A DNA stretch of 5,705 nt, from contig CABTXO010000130.1 of assembly GCA_902488725.1 (NCBI GenBank), positions 1-5,705 of the forward strand, written 5' to 3'. A program made the position numbers and the translations under genes. Positions 1-5,705 of the stretch are shown here, in pieces. This stretch comes from an uncultured Bacteroidales bacterium. GTDB taxonomy: Bacteria; Bacteroidota; Bacteroidia; Bacteroidales; UBA932. Every line of letters starts with the position of its first letter. Position 1 is the first letter of the stretch. A model generated the notes under the pieces. The model worked only from the letters and a program-made list of their open reading frames with translations. It was not told the origin of the DNA and did not search any database.

Positions 1-1224
1 GAGGTGGTCGATGTCGTCGACGGTCGCCTTGGAATTGATCAGTTGGATCAGGTACTTGATGATCTCGATGATGTCGTTCTTGGTGAGAACGCGCACTTCG
101 GGATCGGTCGCGATCTTGAGTTTCTTGTTGAGGCGGAAACGGCCCACGCTCCCCAGATCGTAGCGCTTCTCGGAGAAGAAGAGCTTGTCGATCACATCGC
201 GGGCGGTCGCCTCGTCGGGCGGTTCGGAATTGCGGAGCTGTTTGTAGATGTAGTTGACAGCTTCTATTTCCGTGTTCGTCGGATCCTTCTGGAGGGTGTT
301 GAATATGATGGCATATTCATTCGAATTCGCTTCGTCCTTCTGCAGGAGGATGGTTTTGACGTCGGTGTCGGAGATTTTGGCGATGGTATCGTCGTCCAGG
401 AACTCGCCCCGGTCCACGATGGCCACCGTACGTTCGATCGGGATGACCTCTCCGGTGTCTTCATCCTCGAAATCTTCTGTCCAGGTCTTGAGTACCTTGG
501 CTGCCAGCTTGCGGCCCTTGTTCTCCTTCAGCGTCTTTGCGGAGACCTTCACCTCGTCCGCGAGTCCGAAGATGTCGATGATGTCCTTGTCGCTGTTGTA
601 GCCGATGGCGCGCAGCAGGGTCGTGACAGGAAGCTTCTTCTTGCGGTCGATGTAGGCGTACATCACGTTGTTGATGTCCGTTGCGAATTCGATCCAGGAA
701 CCCTTGAAGGGGATGATGCGCGCTGAATACAGTTTCGTGCCGTTGGCGTGCATGCTCTGGTCGAAGAACACGCCCGGCGAGCGGTGCAACTGTGAAACGA
801 TGATTCTTTCCGATCCGTTGATGACGAACGTGCCGGCAGGCGTCATGTAGGGAATGTTGCCGAGATACACATCCTGGATCCTCGTGTCGAAGTCCTCGTG
901 CTCGGGATCGGTGCACGAAAGGCGGAGTTTCGCCTTCAGCGGAACATCGTAGGTGACTCCTCTCTCAAGACACTCTTCGATCGAATACTGGGGCGGATCG
1001 ATGAAATAGTCGATGAACTCCAACTTGTAGTTGTTCCGCGTGTCCTCGATCGGGAATATTTCCTGAAAAGCCTGGAACAGGCCTTCGTTCTTCCTGTTCT
1101 CCGGGGTCGTCTCCAACTGGAAGAAATCCTTGAAAGATTTCAACTGAACTTCCAGCAGGTCAGGATATTCCAGAATTTTTGATGTGGCGAACAAAATTCG
1201 CTTGTTGTTAGTCTTTATTGACAT
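1..1224 (-). CDS. rpoB: RNA polymerase beta subunit, N-terminal third (partial at window edge)
   Basis: Encodes the beta subunit of RNA polymerase, part of the catalytic core that makes all cellular RNA. The minus frame is open for 408 codons from an ATG at 1224 to the left edge, and no stop was found when I translated it through. The start reads [20 protein letters not shown], matching the family's N-terminus. Residues about 131-155 carry the strongly conserved block with [20 protein letters not shown], where the N-terminal rifampicin-contact region lies, and 167-183 carry [17 protein letters not shown]. An acidic stretch with [11 protein letters not shown] sits near 249-259. The fragment ends in a helix with VDDIDHL, immediately before the expected conserved segment NRRVR, so the fork region and catalytic parts lie outside. 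It is the last gene of the row here, 99 nt after rplL, and lies behind a terminator-like hairpin. No Shine-Dalgarno motif precedes the ATG. Confidence 0.98.
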   Translation of the reverse strand, partial: MSIKTNNKRILFATSKILEYPDLLEVQLKSFKDFFQLETTPENRKNEGLFQAFQEIFPIEDTRNNYKLEFIDYFIDPPQYSIEECLERGVTYDVPLKAKLRLSCTDPEHEDFDTRIQDVYLGNIPYMTPAGTFVINGSERIIVSQLHRSPGVFFDQSMHANGTKLYSARIIPFKGSWIEFATDINNVMYAYIDRKKKLPVTTLLRAIGYNSDKDIIDIFGLADEVKVSAKTLKENKGRKLAAKVLKTWTEDFEDEDTGEVIPIERTVAIVDRGEFLDDDTIAKISDTDVKTILLQKDEANSNEYAIIFNTLQKDPTNTEIEAVNYIYKQLRNSEPPDEATARDVIDKLFFSEKRYDLGSVGRFRLNKKLKIATDPEVRVLTKNDIIEIIKYLIQLINSKATVDDIDHL

Positions 1225-1262
1225 GTTCTGCCTTTGGGGAATGGAGAAAAACTTAATACGAC

Positions 1263-1295
1263 AAAAAGGTTTAGAGCCATCTAGGCTCTAAACCT
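1263..1295 (-). terminator. Intrinsic terminator/attenuator between rplL and rpoB
   Basis: On the minus strand a perfect 12-bp inverted repeat (arms 1284-1295 and 1267-1278, core GGTTTAGAGCC) with a 5-nt loop at 1279-1283 is followed directly by five T residues, 1267-1263, the first of which is also in the stem. This is the standard shape of a Rho-independent terminator. It starts 28 nt after the rplL stop and ends 38 nt before the rpoB start. Because no other rpoB promoter is evident in the gap, I infer a partial terminator that lowers rpoB transcription relative to rplL. This is the role of the known attenuator in the E. coli rplL-rpoB gap. Efficiency cannot be judged from the sequence. Confidence 0.8.
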
Positions 1296-1323
1296 GAATA
1301 ATTTCCCGCCAGGGGAAGCTGGG

Positions 1324-1701
1324 TTATTTACCCTCAACTTCGGCTCCTGCCTCTTCGAGGGCAGCCTTGAGTTGTTCAGCCTCGGCCTTGGAAACTTTCT
1401 CCTTGAGGTTCGCGGGCGCACCGTCCACGAGATCCTTCGCTTCCTTGAGTCCCAGACCGAGGGCTTCCTTCACGGCCTTGATGACCTGAAGTTTCGCCTG
1501 GCCGGCGCTGGTGAGGACAACGTCAAATTCGGTCTGTTCGGCGGGAGCAGCCTCGGCGGCTCCGGCCGCGGGACCGGCGACAGCTACGGCTGCGGCTGCG
1601 GGTTCGATACCATACTCTTCCTTGAGAACCTTCGCAAGTTCCTGAACGTCTTTTACAGTAAGGTTAACCAACTCTTCTGCAAGTGCTTTTACATCTGCCA
1701 T
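1324..1701 (-). CDS. rplL: 50S ribosomal protein bL12 (L7/L12)
   Basis: The flexible stalk protein of the large subunit, present in several dimers per ribosome, which recruits and stimulates translation GTPases such as EF-Tu and EF-G. It is 125 residues long, the usual size. The N-terminal dimerisation and uL10-binding domain is about residues 1-33 ([20 protein letters not shown] onward). An Ala/Pro/Gly-rich hinge of about 34-57 follows. The globular C-terminal domain is about 58-125 and includes the factor-binding helix region [20 protein letters not shown] at 70-89 and DLVDGAP at 90-96. It follows rplJ by 29 nt of AT-rich sequence with no Shine-Dalgarno motif, and is followed by the hairpin before rpoB. 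The pairing with rplJ is the near-universal stalk gene pair. Nothing unusual is seen in the protein. Confidence 0.98.
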   Translation of the reverse strand: MADVKALAEELVNLTVKDVQELAKVLKEEYGIEPAAAAVAVAGPAAGAAEAAPAEQTEFDVVLTSAGQAKLQVIKAVKEALGLGLKEAKDLVDGAPANLKEKVSKAEAEQLKAALEEAGAEVEGK

Positions 1702-1730
1702 AATTGATAATGTTTAAATTGTTTATGTTA

Positions 1731-2264
1731 TTATTCCTTTTCTTCTTTTTCCGAGAGCGTCTTGACGATTCCGGCGATCTTGCCACCTGCGCTCTCGAGA
1801 GCGGAGATGACGTTGCGTGCAGGAGACTGGAGGAGCATGATGATGTCCCCGATGAGTTCTTCCTTGGACTTGATCGCACAAAGTTCGTCCAGTTTGTCGG
1901 CGCCCACGAATGCGCATTCCTGCACATAAGCACCTTTCAGGACCGGCTTCTGAAGGCCTTCCTTCTGCATCCGCTTGATGAGTTTCGCAGGTGCGTTCGC
2001 CGTTTCGGCATACATGATGGCCGTGTTTCCGACGAGGGTGGGGAGGAGGTTGTTCATCTCCTCGTTGTTCAACATCTTCAGCACGTGGGTGAACAAGGTG
2101 TTCTTGACGACGGTCAGCTTGATGCCCTGCTCGAAGCAGGCGCGGCGCAGCTTCACCGTGTCTTCCGCATTCAATCCAGCTATGTCGGTGACATAGTAGT
2201 TAGGATACATCTTCAGTTGTTCCGAGATGGCCTCGATGACCTGTACTTTTGTTTCCTTCTTCAT
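1731..2264 (-). CDS. rplJ: 50S ribosomal protein uL10 (L10)
   Basis: The stalk base protein: its N-terminal domain binds 23S rRNA beside uL11 and its C-terminal helix carries the bL12 dimers. It is 177 residues long, a little over the roughly 165 of E. coli and normal for this phylum. Recognisable parts are the start MKKETKVQVIEAISEQL, the conserved KLTVVKNTL at 49-57, LVGNTAI at about 77-83, and the block PVLKGAYV at 107-114. A C-terminal helical region, about 135-170, is the expected bL12-binding spine, and the tail EKEEKE is highly charged. The ATG at 2264 lies only 15 nt after the rplA stop, which leaves no room for the long autoregulatory leader found before rplJ in E. coli and Bacillus. 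No Shine-Dalgarno motif is visible. Confidence 0.98.
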   Translation of the reverse strand: MKKETKVQVIEAISEQLKMYPNYYVTDIAGLNAEDTVKLRRACFEQGIKLTVVKNTLFTHVLKMLNNEEMNNLLPTLVGNTAIMYAETANAPAKLIKRMQKEGLQKPVLKGAYVQECAFVGADKLDELCAIKSKEELIGDIIMLLQSPARNVISALESAGGKIAGIVKTLSEKEEKE

Positions 2265-2279
2265 GATCGAATGCTTTTA

Positions 2280-2987
2280 TTATTCAGCGTTTCCGCTGGC
2301 GAACGCCTTGACATCGATCTTGATGCCGGGGCTCATGGTGGTGCATATGGAGGCTCCCTTCAGGTAGGTTCCCTTGAGGGCCTGAGGCTTCAGCTTCAGG
2401 ATTTCGTTGAGGAGCGCAGTGGCGTTCTCGCAGATCTGCTGAGGGGTGAAGGATGCCTTTCCGATGGCCGCATGGATGATTCCGGTCTTGTCAACCTTGA
2501 AATCGATCTTGCCGCCCTTGGAAGCCTTCACGGCTTCGCCGACTTCCATCGTGACCGTACCCGTTTTCGGGTTCGGCATGAGACCTCTCGGACCGAGGAT
2601 GCGGCCCAGAGCGCCCACTTTCGCCATGACGGAAGGGGTGCAGATGATGACATCCACGTCGGTCCAGCCACCCTTGATCTTTTCTACATATTCGTCGAGA
2701 CCCACATAATCCGCTCCTGCTTCTTTCGCCTCGTTCTCCTTGTCGGGAGTGCAGAGTACCAGAATCCGGACGGTCTTGCCCGTTCCGTTGGGAAGGGTGA
2801 CCACGCCGCGGATCATCTGGTTGGCCTTGCGAGGGTCGACACCCAGATTGGCCGTCACCTCGACGGAGGAGTCAAACTTGGTGTAGGTGATTTCCTTGAG
2901 GAGTTCACAGGCCTCGGATAGTGCGTACAGCTTCGAAGCATCGTACTTCTCGGCAACCGCTTTTTGATTTTTTGTCAATCTACTCAT
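2280..2987 (-). CDS. rplA: 50S ribosomal protein uL1 (L1)
   Basis: Forms the mobile L1 stalk that helps deacylated tRNA leave the E site; in many bacteria it also represses its own operon by binding mRNA. It is 235 residues long, almost identical to the family norm. Domain I is built from the two ends ([16 protein letters not shown] at the start) and domain II is about residues 68-160. The family signature [19 protein letters not shown] is at 127-145, and the C-terminal [10 protein letters not shown] is at 216-225. It starts 14 nt after rplK and ends in a TAA followed directly by another in-frame TAA. The usual rplK-rplA pairing is kept. A five-codon out-of-frame ORF (ATG at 2994) overlaps its start, and no Shine-Dalgarno motif is seen. 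Confidence 0.98.
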   Translation of the reverse strand: MSRLTKNQKAVAEKYDASKLYALSEACELLKEITYTKFDSSVEVTANLGVDPRKANQMIRGVVTLPNGTGKTVRILVLCTPDKENEAKEAGADYVGLDEYVEKIKGGWTDVDVIICTPSVMAKVGALGRILGPRGLMPNPKTGTVTMEVGEAVKASKGGKIDFKVDKTGIIHAAIGKASFTPQQICENATALLNEILKLKPQALKGTYLKGASICTTMSPGIKIDVKAFASGNAE

Positions 2988-3001
2988 GTTGCATGTGAAT
3001 A

Positions 3002-3445
3002 TTAAAGATTCTCAGGGAATTCTCCCGTGACGGTGATGCCCATGCTTCTTGCGGTGCCGGCAACCATCTTCATTGCGGATGCAAGCGTGAATGCGTTCAA
3101 GTCGGGCATCTTGCCTTCGGCGATCGTCTTCACCTGGTCCCAGGTGATGGATGCGACTTTCGTCCTGTTCGGCTCTCCGGAACCCTTCTGTACCTTCGCG
3201 GCTTCCTTGATGGAAATCGCTACAGGCGGCTGCTTCACCTCGAAAGTGAAGGACTTGTCCGAATAGACCGTGATCACCACAGGCAGAATCTTGCCCGCCG
3301 CACCCTGCGTGGCGGCATTGAACTGCTTGCAGAAGTCCATAATATTCAAGCCCTTGGAACCAAGCGCCGGTCCTACCGGAGGTGCTGGATTGGCCGCTCC
3401 CGCCTTGATCTGGAGTTTGATGAATCCGGTAACTTCTTTTGCCAT
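3002..3445 (-). CDS. rplK: 50S ribosomal protein uL11 (L11)
   Basis: Binds the GTPase-associated region of 23S rRNA at the stalk base and takes part in factor-dependent GTP hydrolysis and in the response to uncharged tRNA; it is also part of the thiostrepton site. It is 147 residues long, the usual size (about 141-147). The N-terminal domain has the conserved proline-rich stretch [19 protein letters not shown] at 16-34, with the thiostrepton-contact prolines near 20-23. The C-terminal rRNA-binding domain includes [20 protein letters not shown] at 115-134. It starts only 9 nt after the nusG stop, so nusG and rplK are almost certainly on one transcript. There is no room for an untranslated L1-binding leader like the one before rplK in E. 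coli. Confidence 0.98.
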   Translation of the reverse strand: MAKEVTGFIKLQIKAGAANPAPPVGPALGSKGLNIMDFCKQFNAATQGAAGKILPVVITVYSDKSFTFEVKQPPVAISIKEAAKVQKGSGEPNRTKVASITWDQVKTIAEGKMPDLNAFTLASAMKMVAGTARSMGITVTGEFPENL

Positions 3446-3454
3446 GATTAACTG

Positions 3455-4018
3455 TTATTCTTTCGTTACTTGTGTAAAGCTGAGTTCGAGCAGGGTCTTC
3501 CTGCCGAAAATCACCACGATTACCTTAAGTCTGCTTCTGTCTTCCTCGATTGCCTCGACAGTTCCGCTGAAACCGCTGAACGGCCCGTCGGTGATCTTGA
3601 CGGATTCTCCGACTTCGTAGTTCACCTGCGTTTCGGCGGCATTGTCCACATTTTCGTCCTGTTCACCCAGGATCCGCATCGCTTCCTCATCCCGGATGGG
3701 GACGGGGATTCGCTCGGTTTGTGAACCGGTCGTCTTCTTTTCGGTGAGGAATCCGGACATTCCCGGAATCAGGTTGCGGATGATGTATTCCAGTTCTCCG
3801 CTGAGCTGAGCCTGGATCAACACATAGCCCGGGAAGAGCAGTCTTTCGACCACCTTCCGCTTGCCGTTTTTGGTCACAATCTCTCTCTTTACCGGAACCA
3901 GAACCTGTCCAACCTGGTTCTGCAGGCCGCTTCTTTCAATCTCTTTCTCGAGATAATCTTTGGCCTTCTTTTCCTTGGTCCCCGCCGTCCGAAGGACATA
4001 CCATTTCATTTCACCCAT
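3455..4018 (-). CDS. nusG: Transcription termination/antitermination factor NusG
   Basis: Binds RNA polymerase, alters pausing and processivity, and links polymerase to Rho or to the leading ribosome through its KOW domain. With the start chosen it is 187 residues. The NGN domain covers about 1-115, with MKWYVLRTAGTKEKKA near the start and the conserved LLFPGYVLIQ at 60-69. A linker with ENVDNAAE follows, and the KOW domain is about 134-187 (EVGESVKITDGPFSGFSGTV and then IFGRKTLLEL). The frame can be read back to a TTG at 4027, but I prefer ATG at 4018, which gives MGEMKWYV and leaves a 13-nt gap after secE. ATG at 4009 (MKWYV) is also possible. secE-nusG adjacency is typical. None of the candidate starts has a Shine-Dalgarno motif. 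Confidence 0.96.
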   Translation of the reverse strand: MGEMKWYVLRTAGTKEKKAKDYLEKEIERSGLQNQVGQVLVPVKREIVTKNGKRKVVERLLFPGYVLIQAQLSGELEYIIRNLIPGMSGFLTEKKTTGSQTERIPVPIRDEEAMRILGEQDENVDNAAETQVNYEVGESVKITDGPFSGFSGTVEAIEEDRSRLKVIVVIFGRKTLLELSFTQVTKE

Positions 4019-4031
4019 GGTAATCAACGAA

Positions 4032-4220
4032 TTACAATGTGTAGATGGCAGTCATCAGATGCTGGAAAGCAAAGTCTACCACGAAAAGCGCAGCCGCAAT
4101 GATCACTGTGGCGACCAATACGAGAAGGGCTGAACTTTGCAGTTTGTCCCAGGTCGGCCAGGTGACTTTCTTGGTGAGCTCGATGTAAGACTCTTTAAGA
4201 TAGTTCGTAAACTTTCTCAT
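4032..4220 (-). CDS. secE: Preprotein translocase subunit SecE
   Basis: Small essential inner-membrane subunit that clamps the SecY channel of the SecYEG translocon. It is 62 residues long, the short single-span form found in most bacteria, unlike the three-span E. coli protein. An amphipathic N-terminal helix (residues 1-20, ESYIELTKKVTWPT at 10-23) carries the family motif region with VTWPTWDKL at 19-27. One hydrophobic membrane segment follows at about 31-49 (ALLVLVATVIIAAALFVV). It lies just upstream of nusG with a 13-nt gap, the usual neighbour, and 79 nt after tRNA-Trp. The start at 4220 is overlapped by a three-codon out-of-frame ORF beginning at 4228. The leader contains an imperfect inverted repeat annotated separately. 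Confidence 0.96.
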   Translation of the reverse strand: MRKFTNYLKESYIELTKKVTWPTWDKLQSSALLVLVATVIIAAALFVVDFAFQHLMTAIYTL

Positions 4221-4234
4221 CTTTGCATTTAATG

Positions 4235-4265
4235 GACGTCGTAATTTGGAAGCTTCTACGATGTC
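4235..4265 (-). repeat. Imperfect inverted repeat in the secE leader
   Basis: Within the 79-nt leader between tRNA-Trp and secE, arms 4235-4243 (GACGTCGTA on the plus strand) and 4257-4265 (TACGATGTC) are complementary over 9 positions with one non-Watson-Crick pair, separated by 13 nt. That pair is A-C in the transcribed RNA and G-T when read on the plus strand. The 8-bp palindrome GAAGCTTC (4249-4256) abuts the right-hand arm inside the spacer. It could be a weak RNA hairpin ahead of the secE start or a protein-binding site in DNA; it could also be chance. There is no U tract after it, so it is not a terminator. Confidence 0.4.
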
Positions 4266-4299
4266 TGTTAAACTTGTACCAAATCGTAACCTTTGATAT

Positions 4300-4373
4300 T
4301 GGCAGGGGAAGCAGGATTCGAACCCACATCTACGGTTTTGGAGACCGCTGAACTACCCTTGTTCTATTCCCCT
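4300..4373 (-). tRNA. tRNA-Trp, anticodon CCA
   Basis: A complete 74-nt cloverleaf including an encoded 3' CCA (4302-4300). The acceptor stem AGGGGAA pairs with TTCCCCT, followed by discriminator G. The D stem GAAC pairs with GTTC around a short 7-nt loop AAGGGTA. The anticodon stem GCGGT pairs with ACCGT (one G-T pair) around the loop CTCCAAA, giving anticodon CCA, which reads UGG (Trp). The variable region is 4 nt. The T stem GTGGG pairs with CCTGC (two G-T pairs) around the loop TTCGAAT. It lies between tuf and secE and is most likely cut from a shared transcript, since its 5' end is 1 nt from the U run of the preceding hairpin. Confidence 0.97.
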
Positions 4374-4374
4374 G

Positions 4375-4402
4375 AAAACGGATGCCCGGTTGCGGGCATC
4401 CG
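4375..4402 (-). terminator. Hairpin after tuf, possible weak terminator
   Basis: On the minus strand a perfect 10-bp GC-rich stem (arms 4393-4402 and 4379-4388, core GGATGCCCG) with loop CAAC is followed by TTTT (4378-4375). It begins 16 nt after the tuf stop and ends one base before the mature 5' end of tRNA-Trp. The stem is strong but the U run is short, so partial termination is the likeliest role. That would keep EF-Tu mRNA far above secE/nusG mRNA. Alternatively it may protect the tuf mRNA 3' end after RNase P cuts at the tRNA. Confidence 0.65.
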
Positions 4403-4418
4403 CACGGTAAATCTTGAA

Positions 4419-5612
4419 TCAGTCAAGAATCTTGGTGACCTGTCCGGCACCGACGGTACGACCGCCTTCGCGGATGGCGAAGCGGAGGTTCTCGTTGAGT
4501 GCAACAGCGGTGATGAGCTGAACATCGATCTCGACGTTGTCGCCCGGCATCACCATCTCGACGCCTTCAGGCAGGGTGATTTCACCCGTCACATCCAGGG
4601 TGCGGATGAAGAACTGAGGACGATACTTGTTGTGGAACGGAGTATGGCGTCCGCCTTCTTCCTTCTTGAGGACGTAGATCTGCGCCTTGAAGTGCTTGTG
4701 AGGGGTGATGGAGCCCGGCTTGGCAACAACCTCGCCTCTCTTCACTTCCTTCTTGTCGATGCCGCGGAGAAGCAGACCGACATTGTCGCCGGCTTCACCT
4801 TGGTCAAGGAGCTTGCGGAACATTTCGACACCCGTGACAACGGTGCTGCGGGGGCCGTCGCCGAAGCCGACGAGCTCGACGGGATCGTTCACGTGGATCG
4901 TACCCCTTTCGATACGGCCCGTGACGACAGTGCCGCGACCGGGGATGGAGAAGATATCCTCGATCGGCATGAGGAAAGGCTTCTCGTTCTCGCGCTCGGG
5001 AATCGGAATGTATTCGTCGACAGCGTTCATGAGTTCCATGACCTTGTCAACCCACTGCGGTTCACCGTTCAGCGCACCGAGTGCGGATCCGCGGATCACG
5101 GGGAGGTTGTCTCCGTCGTAACCGTAGAAGGAAAGGAGGTCGCGGACTTCCATTTCAACGAGGTCAAGCATCTCGGCGTCGTCGACGAGGTCCACCTTGT
5201 TCATGAACACGACGATCTTCGGGACGTTCACCTGACGGGCGAGCAGGATGTGCTCGCGGGTCTGGGGCATCGGACCATCGGTAGCGGCAACTACGAGGAT
5301 TGCACCATCCATCTGCGCTGCACCCGTTACCATGTTCTTCACGTAATCGGCGTGGCCCGGGCAGTCGACGTGTGCATAGTGACGTGTCGCGGTCTCGTAC
5401 TCGATGTGGGAAGAGTTGATGGTGATGCCACGCTCCTTCTCTTCCGGAGCGTTGTCAATCTGATCAAAAGACTTGATGTCCTCGCTTCCGAAGCCCTTCT
5501 CATGAAGAACCTTCGAAATGGCGGCAGTCAAGGTCGTTTTGCCGTGGTCAACATGGCCAATTGTACCGATGTTGACGTGCGGTTTTGTTCTTTGAAAAAC
5601 TTCTTTTGCCAT
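4419..5612 (-). CDS. tuf: Translation elongation factor Tu (EF-Tu)
   Basis: GTPase that carries aminoacyl-tRNA to the ribosomal A site. It is 397 residues, normal for the family. The G domain shows GHVDHGKT at 19-26 (P loop), RGITI at 61-65 (switch I, with the Mg-binding Thr), DCPGH at 83-87 (with the catalytic His at 87), NKVD at 138-141 and SAL at 176-178. Domains II and III follow, with [13 protein letters not shown] in domain II and GGRHTPF and [10 protein letters not shown] in domain III, ending VTKILD. The frame extends upstream to 5648, but the [14 protein letters not shown] start is the conserved one and leaves a 43-nt gap after tRNA-Thr. The start lies in an AT-rich 12-bp palindrome with no Shine-Dalgarno motif. 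It is flanked by tRNA genes on both sides. Whether a second tuf copy exists cannot be seen here. Confidence 0.99.
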   Translation of the reverse strand: MAKEVFQRTKPHVNIGTIGHVDHGKTTLTAAISKVLHEKGFGSEDIKSFDQIDNAPEEKERGITINSSHIEYETATRHYAHVDCPGHADYVKNMVTGAAQMDGAILVVAATDGPMPQTREHILLARQVNVPKIVVFMNKVDLVDDAEMLDLVEMEVRDLLSFYGYDGDNLPVIRGSALGALNGEPQWVDKVMELMNAVDEYIPIPERENEKPFLMPIEDIFSIPGRGTVVTGRIERGTIHVNDPVELVGFGDGPRSTVVTGVEMFRKLLDQGEAGDNVGLLLRGIDKKEVKRGEVVAKPGSITPHKHFKAQIYVLKKEEGGRHTPFHNKYRPQFFIRTLDVTGEITLPEGVEMVMPGDNVEIDVQLITAVALNENLRFAIREGGRTVGAGQVTKILD

Positions 5613-5655
5613 AATATTATGAATAAAATTGAGTTGCGTCCAAAACAATAGTTTG

Positions 5656-5705
5656 AGCCGGTGATGGGAATTGAACTCATGACCTCATCCTTACCAAGGA
5701 TGCGC
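5656..5705 (-). tRNA. tRNA-Thr, anticodon GGT (3' part; 5' end outside window)
   Basis: The minus strand enters from the right edge at about tRNA position 24. The anticodon stem CATCC pairs with GGATG around loop TTGGTAA, giving anticodon GGT, which reads ACC/ACU (Thr). A 5-nt variable region AGGTC follows, then T arm ATGAG / TTCAATT / CCCAT, the 3' acceptor strand CACCGGC and discriminator T at 5656. The T stem has one A-C mismatch (52-62). The bases after the discriminator are CAAAC, so CCA is not encoded, unlike in the tRNA-Trp gene here. The acceptor and D arms' 5' halves cannot be checked. It probably belongs to a tRNA cluster co-transcribed with tuf. Confidence 0.93.

Noticed and set aside
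4..726. 240-codon open frame on the plus strand
   Set aside because: Antisense of rpoB, whose minus frame is continuous and clearly conserved.
461..916. 151-codon open frame on the minus strand
   Set aside because: Lies in another frame inside rpoB, and the true rpoB frame runs through it without interruption.
1308..1320. Match of about 10 nt between the rplL-rpoB gap and the tRNA-Trp 3' end (GCTTCCCCTG)
   Set aside because: Too short to mean a tRNA fragment or duplication; no other tRNA arm is present nearby.
1704..2921. 405-codon open frame on the plus strand
   Set aside because: Antisense of rplJ and most of rplA, crossing their gap. Composition is that of a reverse shadow (rich in D, V, L, H, R) with no recognisable domain.
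4019..4027. TTG start giving NusG three extra residues
   Set aside because: An ATG three codons downstream fits the family N-terminus better, and there is no ribosome binding site favouring the TTG.
4250..4286. Possible Bacteroidota promoter in the secE leader (TTTG, 21 nt, then TAGAAGCT)
   Set aside because: The -33-like TTTG and the spacing fit, but the -7 element matches TAnnTTTG only at its first two bases.
5613..5648. 12-residue N-terminal extension of EF-Tu
   Set aside because: Open by chance; the family starts at MAKE/MSKE, and the extension is AT-rich spacer that nearly reaches the tRNA-Thr 3' end.
4293..5651. 452-codon open frame on the plus strand
   Set aside because: It is the exact antisense of tuf and tRNA-Trp. 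Its first residues are the translation of the tRNA complement, and it is open only because tuf avoids codons whose complements are stops. No family resemblance.

Overview
The window is a core translation and transcription gene cluster read entirely from the minus strand. In transcription order, from high to low coordinates, it holds the 3' part of tRNA-Thr(GGT), tuf (EF-Tu), tRNA-Trp(CCA), secE, nusG, rplK (uL11), rplA (uL1), rplJ (uL10), rplL (bL12) and the first 408 codons of rpoB, which runs off the left edge. Every protein is intact except rpoB and the partial tRNA, and I see no frameshifts, mobile elements, CRISPR arrays or accessory genes.

The organism is most likely a member of the Bacteroidota, probably Bacteroidales. 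The reasons are the order tRNA-Thr / tuf / tRNA-Trp / secE / nusG / rplKAJL / rpoB, protein sequences that read like that phylum (for example the N-terminus of bL12 and the RpoB N-terminus beginning [10 protein letters not shown]), and start codons preceded by AT-rich sequence with no Shine-Dalgarno motif. Codon third positions are fairly GC-rich, which points away from the low-GC members, but I cannot name a genus. This is from memory of the families, not from a search.

Layout. 5656-5705 is the tRNA-Thr fragment. 4419-5612 is tuf, followed at 4375-4402 by a 10-bp GC-rich hairpin with a short U run just before tRNA-Trp (4300-4373). A 79-nt leader (4221-4299) carrying an imperfect 9-bp inverted repeat precedes secE. 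secE, nusG, rplK, rplA and rplJ are packed with gaps of only 9 to 15 nt, and rplL follows rplJ after 29 nt. The only other sizeable gap (1225-1323) lies between rplL and rpoB and holds a perfect 12-bp hairpin with a U tract, a convincing intrinsic terminator or attenuator. No stretch longer than 300 bases lacks a gene.

The products work together. EF-Tu and the tRNAs deliver amino acids to the ribosome. uL11, uL10 and bL12 build the stalk that recruits EF-Tu and other GTPases, and uL1 forms the opposite L1 stalk. NusG binds the RNA polymerase whose beta subunit is rpoB, and SecE is part of the membrane translocon. The two hairpins probably set the ratio of very abundant products (EF-Tu, bL12) to less abundant ones (SecE/NusG, RNA polymerase). 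I found no previously undescribed system; the interesting points are regulatory details.
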